Part shown: positions 5,195-7,561 of the stretch, piece by piece
How the letters are laid out: each line of letters opens with the position of its first letter
Position numbering within the stretch: position 1 is the first letter of the stretch
NCBI GenBank assembly: GCA_964580215.1
Contig: CAZOJT010000077.1
Coordinates: 1 to 7,561 of the forward strand
DNA length: 7,561 nucleotides
Reading direction: 5' to 3'
Source: SM23-73-3 sp964580215
Lineage (GTDB): Bacteria; Zixibacteria; MSB-5A5; SM1-73
Notes under the pieces: model-generated
Database searches by the model: none
The model's input: only the letters and a program-made list of their open reading frames with translations
What the model was told of the DNA's origin: nothing
Made by a program: the position numbers and the translations under genes

Positions 5195-5323
5195 TAATGG
5201 ACATTTTCATGGTTTTTCGACACGCTCTTAAGTTAGGTTCTGGAGCTTTTAAGAAGAACCAACCGTAATTGATAACCAGAAGATACGAAATTTTAAAATC
5301 TTACTTAATTTGACGGAAAGAAG

Positions 5324-7099
5324 TTAGGTTTTCTTCAAAACCTCTTGTTCTAAAAGTCTTTTGTTGTAAAAGGAGATGATGTCTGATCTTCTTAGGATCC
5401 CCAAAAGTTTCTTGGGATTGTGTTTATCCACCACTGGCAATCCGTCGAAATCTCTGACCTCGAATTTGGACAGGGCTGAACCTATGTTTTCATCCAGGGT
5501 GATGGTGGGCGCGTTTGTTGACATGATGTCCTTGACGATCACCAGATGCTCCAGCACCCTTTTGGTCACCACCGAGCGAATATCCTGGAGGGTTAGGATG
5601 CCCTCCAACTCACCTTTCAGGTTTAACACCGGAAACACGCTCTCCCGGCTCTGCTCTACAAATCGCAGGAGTTGGGAGAGGGGCATGTTTTGAGGGACAG
5701 TTTGCCAGCTTGTGGTCATGACCTCCTGAACTAAGATGCCTTCCAGCAGAGTCCTGTCCTTTCCTGCCTTTAAGGTTATACCTCTGCGCACCAACTTCAA
5801 AGTATATATCGATTCTCGTTTAAGGTGGTTAGCTAGAGAGGTACTTACAACTGAAGCTAACATCACCGGGAGAATGATTCTATAATCCCCGGTCATCTCA
5901 AAGATGATCAGCATAGCAGTGATAGGGGCATGGGTGGTCCCCGCCACCATCGCACTCATTCCCACTAAGGCATATGCGCCGGGGGTGGCAGTAACTCCTG
6001 GGAAAGCAAGATGAACCACGTTCCCAAAAAATCCTCCCAACACAGCACCCATGAAAAGCGATGGTGCAAAAATTCCCCCGGATCCACCTGAGCCTAAGGT
6101 CAAAGAAGTAGCGGCTATTTTCATAAACACCAATAAAAGTAAAACCCAAACTACCATCTGCTCGTTTAATGCAAAACTGATAGTCTCATAACCTACCCCA
6201 AAAATCTGAGGATAAAAAATGCCCATTATCCCTAATATTAACCCACCCAAAGCAGGTTTCAGAAGGTTGTTAATCCTCAAGGCTTCGAAAATATCTTCGC
6301 TTTTGTATAAAACTTTTATAAACAAAACGGAAAAGATGCCCGCCACCAGTCCCAAGCCTATATACATAGGCATCTCCCAGACACTCACCAGGTCGTAAGG
6401 AGGGACAAGAAATGCAGGAGAATTCCCCAAAAATGCACGAGAGATGACTGTGGCTACCACCGAGGAGATGATCACCGGGCTGAAGGCATGTATGGTAAAG
6501 TCACCTAAAATGATCTCCAATGCAAAAAGGACTCCAGCTATAGGGGCATTGAAAGTCGCCGATATCCCAGCCGCCGCTCCACAGCCCACTAATATTTTCA
6601 CCCTTTCTCCTGACATCTTGAACATCTGACCCACAGTGGAACCTATAGCAGATCCTATTTGCACAATCGGACCTTCCCTCCCGGCTGATCCACCGGAACC
6701 GATACATATGGAGGAAGCGACCGATTTTGCCAAGGCGATGAGAGGCCGAATAATCCCTCCTCTTAAGGCTACCGCCAACATCACCTCTGGCACGCCGTGT
6801 CCTCGAGCTTCTTTGGCCAGACGATAGGTGATAGGAGCAACCAAAAGCCCGCCAGCCATGGGAATCAAAGGAATCAGCCATTTGGGGTGAGAGGTTATTT
6901 GAGAAAAAAGGAGCGTGCCGTAGTCAAAGAAAAGCGTATGGAAGGCTCCAATGAGCCACCGAAAGATCACAGCGCCAAAGCCTCCACCCACACCAACCAC
7001 CACCGAGAGGATGATTAACCATCTCTGCTCAGAAAGCTTCAAACGACCAATGGACTTGAGAAACCAACCGGTTATCTTTGTGCCAACCTCATTTATCAT
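5324..7099 (-). CDS. CLC-family chloride channel/transporter with two C-terminal CBS domains
   Basis: This membrane protein moves chloride or related anions. It has about 591 residues from the ATG at 7099. An upstream GTG at 7162 would give 612, and no clear ribosome site settles the choice. Numbered from the GTG, the family signatures are GHGVP (121-125), GSGGSAGREGP (155-165) with gating Glu163, GSGGSGGIFAP (357-367) and Tyr453, which aligns with the anion-coordinating Tyr445 of E. coli ClcA. In the helix LFALEIIL (212-219) Glu216 aligns with Glu202, so Ile217 replaces the internal proton Glu203, which hints at channel-like rather than antiport behaviour. Two CBS domains (about 480-535 and 545-600) follow the roughly 450-residue membrane part and probably bind a nucleotide regulator. 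It is divergent from the methyltransferase gene and has no visible terminator. Confidence 0.95.
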   Translation of the reverse strand: MINEVGTKITGWFLKSIGRLKLSEQRWLIILSVVVGVGGGFGAVIFRWLIGAFHTLFFDYGTLLFSQITSHPKWLIPLIPMAGGLLVAPITYRLAKEARGHGVPEVMLAVALRGGIIRPLIALAKSVASSICIGSGGSAGREGPIVQIGSAIGSTVGQMFKMSGERVKILVGCGAAAGISATFNAPIAGVLFALEIILGDFTIHAFSPVIISSVVATVISRAFLGNSPAFLVPPYDLVSVWEMPMYIGLGLVAGIFSVLFIKVLYKSEDIFEALRINNLLKPALGGLILGIMGIFYPQIFGVGYETISFALNEQMVVWVLLLLVFMKIAATSLTLGSGGSGGIFAPSLFMGAVLGGFFGNVVHLAFPGVTATPGAYALVGMSAMVAGTTHAPITAMLIIFEMTGDYRIILPVMLASVVSTSLANHLKRESIYTLKLVRRGITLKAGKDRTLLEGILVQEVMTTSWQTVPQNMPLSQLLRFVEQSRESVFPVLNLKGELEGILTLQDIRSVVTKRVLEHLVIVKDIMSTNAPTITLDENIGSALSKFEVRDFDGLPVVDKHNPKKLLGILRRSDIISFYNKRLLEQEVLKKT

Positions 7100-7181
7100 A
7101 TTCGACAAAATAAAGAATTTTTCTAAATACGCAAACAAACATTTGAGAATAATTTTGCCCACCCTTTTAGCGTATCTGGTT

Positions 7182-7221
7182 CTGTCAGGTCTTGCCCGCC
7201 TTGGCGGGTGTGACCTGACAG
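7182..7221. repeat. Nested hairpin in the CLC leader
   Basis: CTGTCAGGTC (7182-7191) pairs with GACCTGACAG (7212-7221), and an inner CCCGCC (7195-7200) pairs with GGCGGG (7203-7208) around TT. The outer arms resemble the hairpin at 1293-1319 and the inner core that at 4708-4744. If the minus-strand promoter at 7282-7309 is used, this lies in the CLC leader RNA. No T-run follows in that direction. Confidence 0.75.
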
Positions 7222-7261
7222 TAAATCGGTAGAACAGACATTTTTGTCCTTTCTATAAAGG

Positions 7262-7289
7262 TTGACAAGGGTGCATAAATGATTATAAT
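7262..7289 (+). promoter_or_regulatory. Consensus sigma70 promoter towards the methyltransferase
   Basis: TTGACA (7262-7267) and TATAAT (7284-7289) both match consensus exactly, with a 16-nt spacer. Transcription would begin near 7296, giving the methyltransferase a leader of about 140 nt. Confidence 0.75.
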
Positions 7290-7309
7290 GCCTATTGACT
7301 ACCTGGCAA
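7282..7309 (-). promoter_or_regulatory. Overlapping divergent promoter towards the CLC gene
   Basis: On the minus strand TTGCCA (7309-7304, 5 of 6) and an exact TATAAT (7287-7282) are 16 nt apart. The -10 shares four bases with the plus-strand -10, because ATTATAAT reads as TATAAT on both strands. Transcription would begin near 7275. Confidence 0.6.
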
Positions 7310-7422
7310 GACGGATCTTGCGAACGATATGGTAGGCTGTCTGTGGCTGGTGCCGAGGCCAGATAAAGATTGTTATACGTAAACCAAATAATCAATAGTT
7401 AAATGCGCTCGCGAAACGAGCG
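7299..7422 (+). promoter_or_regulatory. Structured leader of the methyltransferase mRNA
   Basis: Stem-loops in the predicted leader include GCAAGA/TCTTGC with loop CGGA (7306-7321), enclosed by CTACC/GGTAG (7299-7303 with 7331-7335), and CTGG/CCAG (7347-7362). The hairpin CGCTCG/CGAGCG with loop CGAAA (7406-7422) ends about 6 nt before the GGTGGTGA ribosome site. I do not recognise a known riboswitch class. Confidence 0.45.
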
Positions 7423-7437
7423 AACTTGGTGGTGAAT

Positions 7438-7561
7438 ATGGGTACTCTATATTTTGGCGATAACCTCAATATCTTGCGCGAACATATCAAAGATGAAAGT
7501 GTGGACTTGATTTATCTCGACCCGCCTTTCAACAGCAAGCGTGCCTACAACTTGTTATTCA
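7438..7561 (+). CDS. Site-specific DNA methyltransferase, N-terminus only (runs off the window)
   Basis: The first 41 codons encode 'GTLYFGDNLNILREHI' followed by 'DLIYLDPPFNS' and 'YNLLF'. This is the N-terminal signature of amino-group DNA methyltransferases (N6-adenine or N4-cytosine). Asp-Pro-Pro-Phe is catalytic motif IV, at residues 26-29. A motif IV so near the N-terminus fits the beta class (type III Mod-like), in which the target-recognition region and the S-adenosylmethionine motif come later. The ATG at 7438 follows GGTGGTGA at normal distance; two in-frame GTG codons at 7429 and 7432 are alternatives. The consensus promoter at 7262-7289 would drive it. Whether a restriction partner follows cannot be seen. 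Confidence 0.9.
   Translation, partial: MGTLYFGDNLNILREHIKDESVDLIYLDPPFNSKRAYNLLF

Larger units (their letters stand above)
4646..5243 (+). mobile_element. Remnant of an insertion sequence with 15-bp inverted repeats
   Basis: CCAGAACCTAACTTA (4646-4660) and its exact complement (5229-5243) bracket 598 bp containing a transposase C-terminal remnant. The AT-rich composition contrasts with the neighbouring genes. The element is too short for a full transposase and has taken in other repeats: palindromes at 4691-4744 and a dispersed hairpin arm at 5168-5194. No clear target-site duplication is visible outside the repeats. The inverted repeats may be true termini of the element or a secondary feature, so the boundaries are tentative. 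Confidence 0.5.

Noticed and set aside
6501..6881. 126-codon minus-strand frame and other long frames inside the CLC gene
   Set aside because: They are alternative-frame readings of the CLC coding sequence, which has all family motifs in the main frame.
7163..7260. Fluoride riboswitch ahead of the CLC gene
   Set aside because: The leader shows only the nested GC palindrome, and the protein carries the ordinary GREGP filter, so there is no support for a fluoride-specific CLC or its riboswitch.
7123..7395. Minus-strand frame of 90 codons across the divergent promoter region
   Set aside because: It runs through two consensus promoters and the palindrome and has no recognisable protein features.

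Overview
The window reads as a chromosomal segment from a bacterium, probably an uncultivated one. Gene density is moderate, intergenic spaces are long and rich in palindromes, most genes have sigma70-like promoters or AGGAGG-type ribosome sites, and small dispersed hairpin repeats of the 'TCATTCTGAG...AGAATCT' kind are present. A TPR/PD40 propeller protein and a Met-rich lipoprotein would fit an FCB-type or candidate-phylum Gram-negative, but that placement is inference and weak. No rRNA, tRNA or CRISPR array was seen.

Layout. Positions 1-539 and 876-1701 are mostly non-coding. They hold two direct copies of a ~180-bp module (85-263 and 1428-1604), six copies of a CGTATG/CATACG palindromic repeat, and several GC-rich hairpins. 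Between them, on the minus strand, is a complete small transcription unit for a methionine-rich lipoprotein: promoter 921-948, Shine-Dalgarno in a hairpin loop 875-901, CDS 540-875, terminator 447-485. Next come two minus-strand envelope genes: a site-2-type (M50) intramembrane metalloprotease (1702-2793) and, upstream of it, an anchored TPR plus PD40 beta-propeller protein (3018-4523). They are separated by a MITE-like hairpin spacer. Positions 4584-5323 carry a decayed insertion element: a transposase C-terminal remnant, 15-bp inverted repeats and a 17-bp-arm palindrome.

A CLC-family chloride channel/transporter with two CBS domains (5324-7099, minus) follows. The right edge cuts the beginning of a plus-strand DNA methyltransferase (from 7438). 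The CLC gene and the methyltransferase diverge from one control region in which two good sigma70 promoters overlap at a symmetric -10 element (7282-7289).

How the genes relate. The protease, the propeller protein and the CLC protein are all membrane-associated, but nothing in the sequence ties them into one pathway. The methyltransferase is probably the first gene of a restriction-modification or solitary methylation locus lying outside the window. The most unusual content is non-coding: the CGTATG repeat with a 40-bp presence/absence polymorphism between two paralogous modules, the Shine-Dalgarno-in-loop hairpin, and the symmetric divergent promoter.
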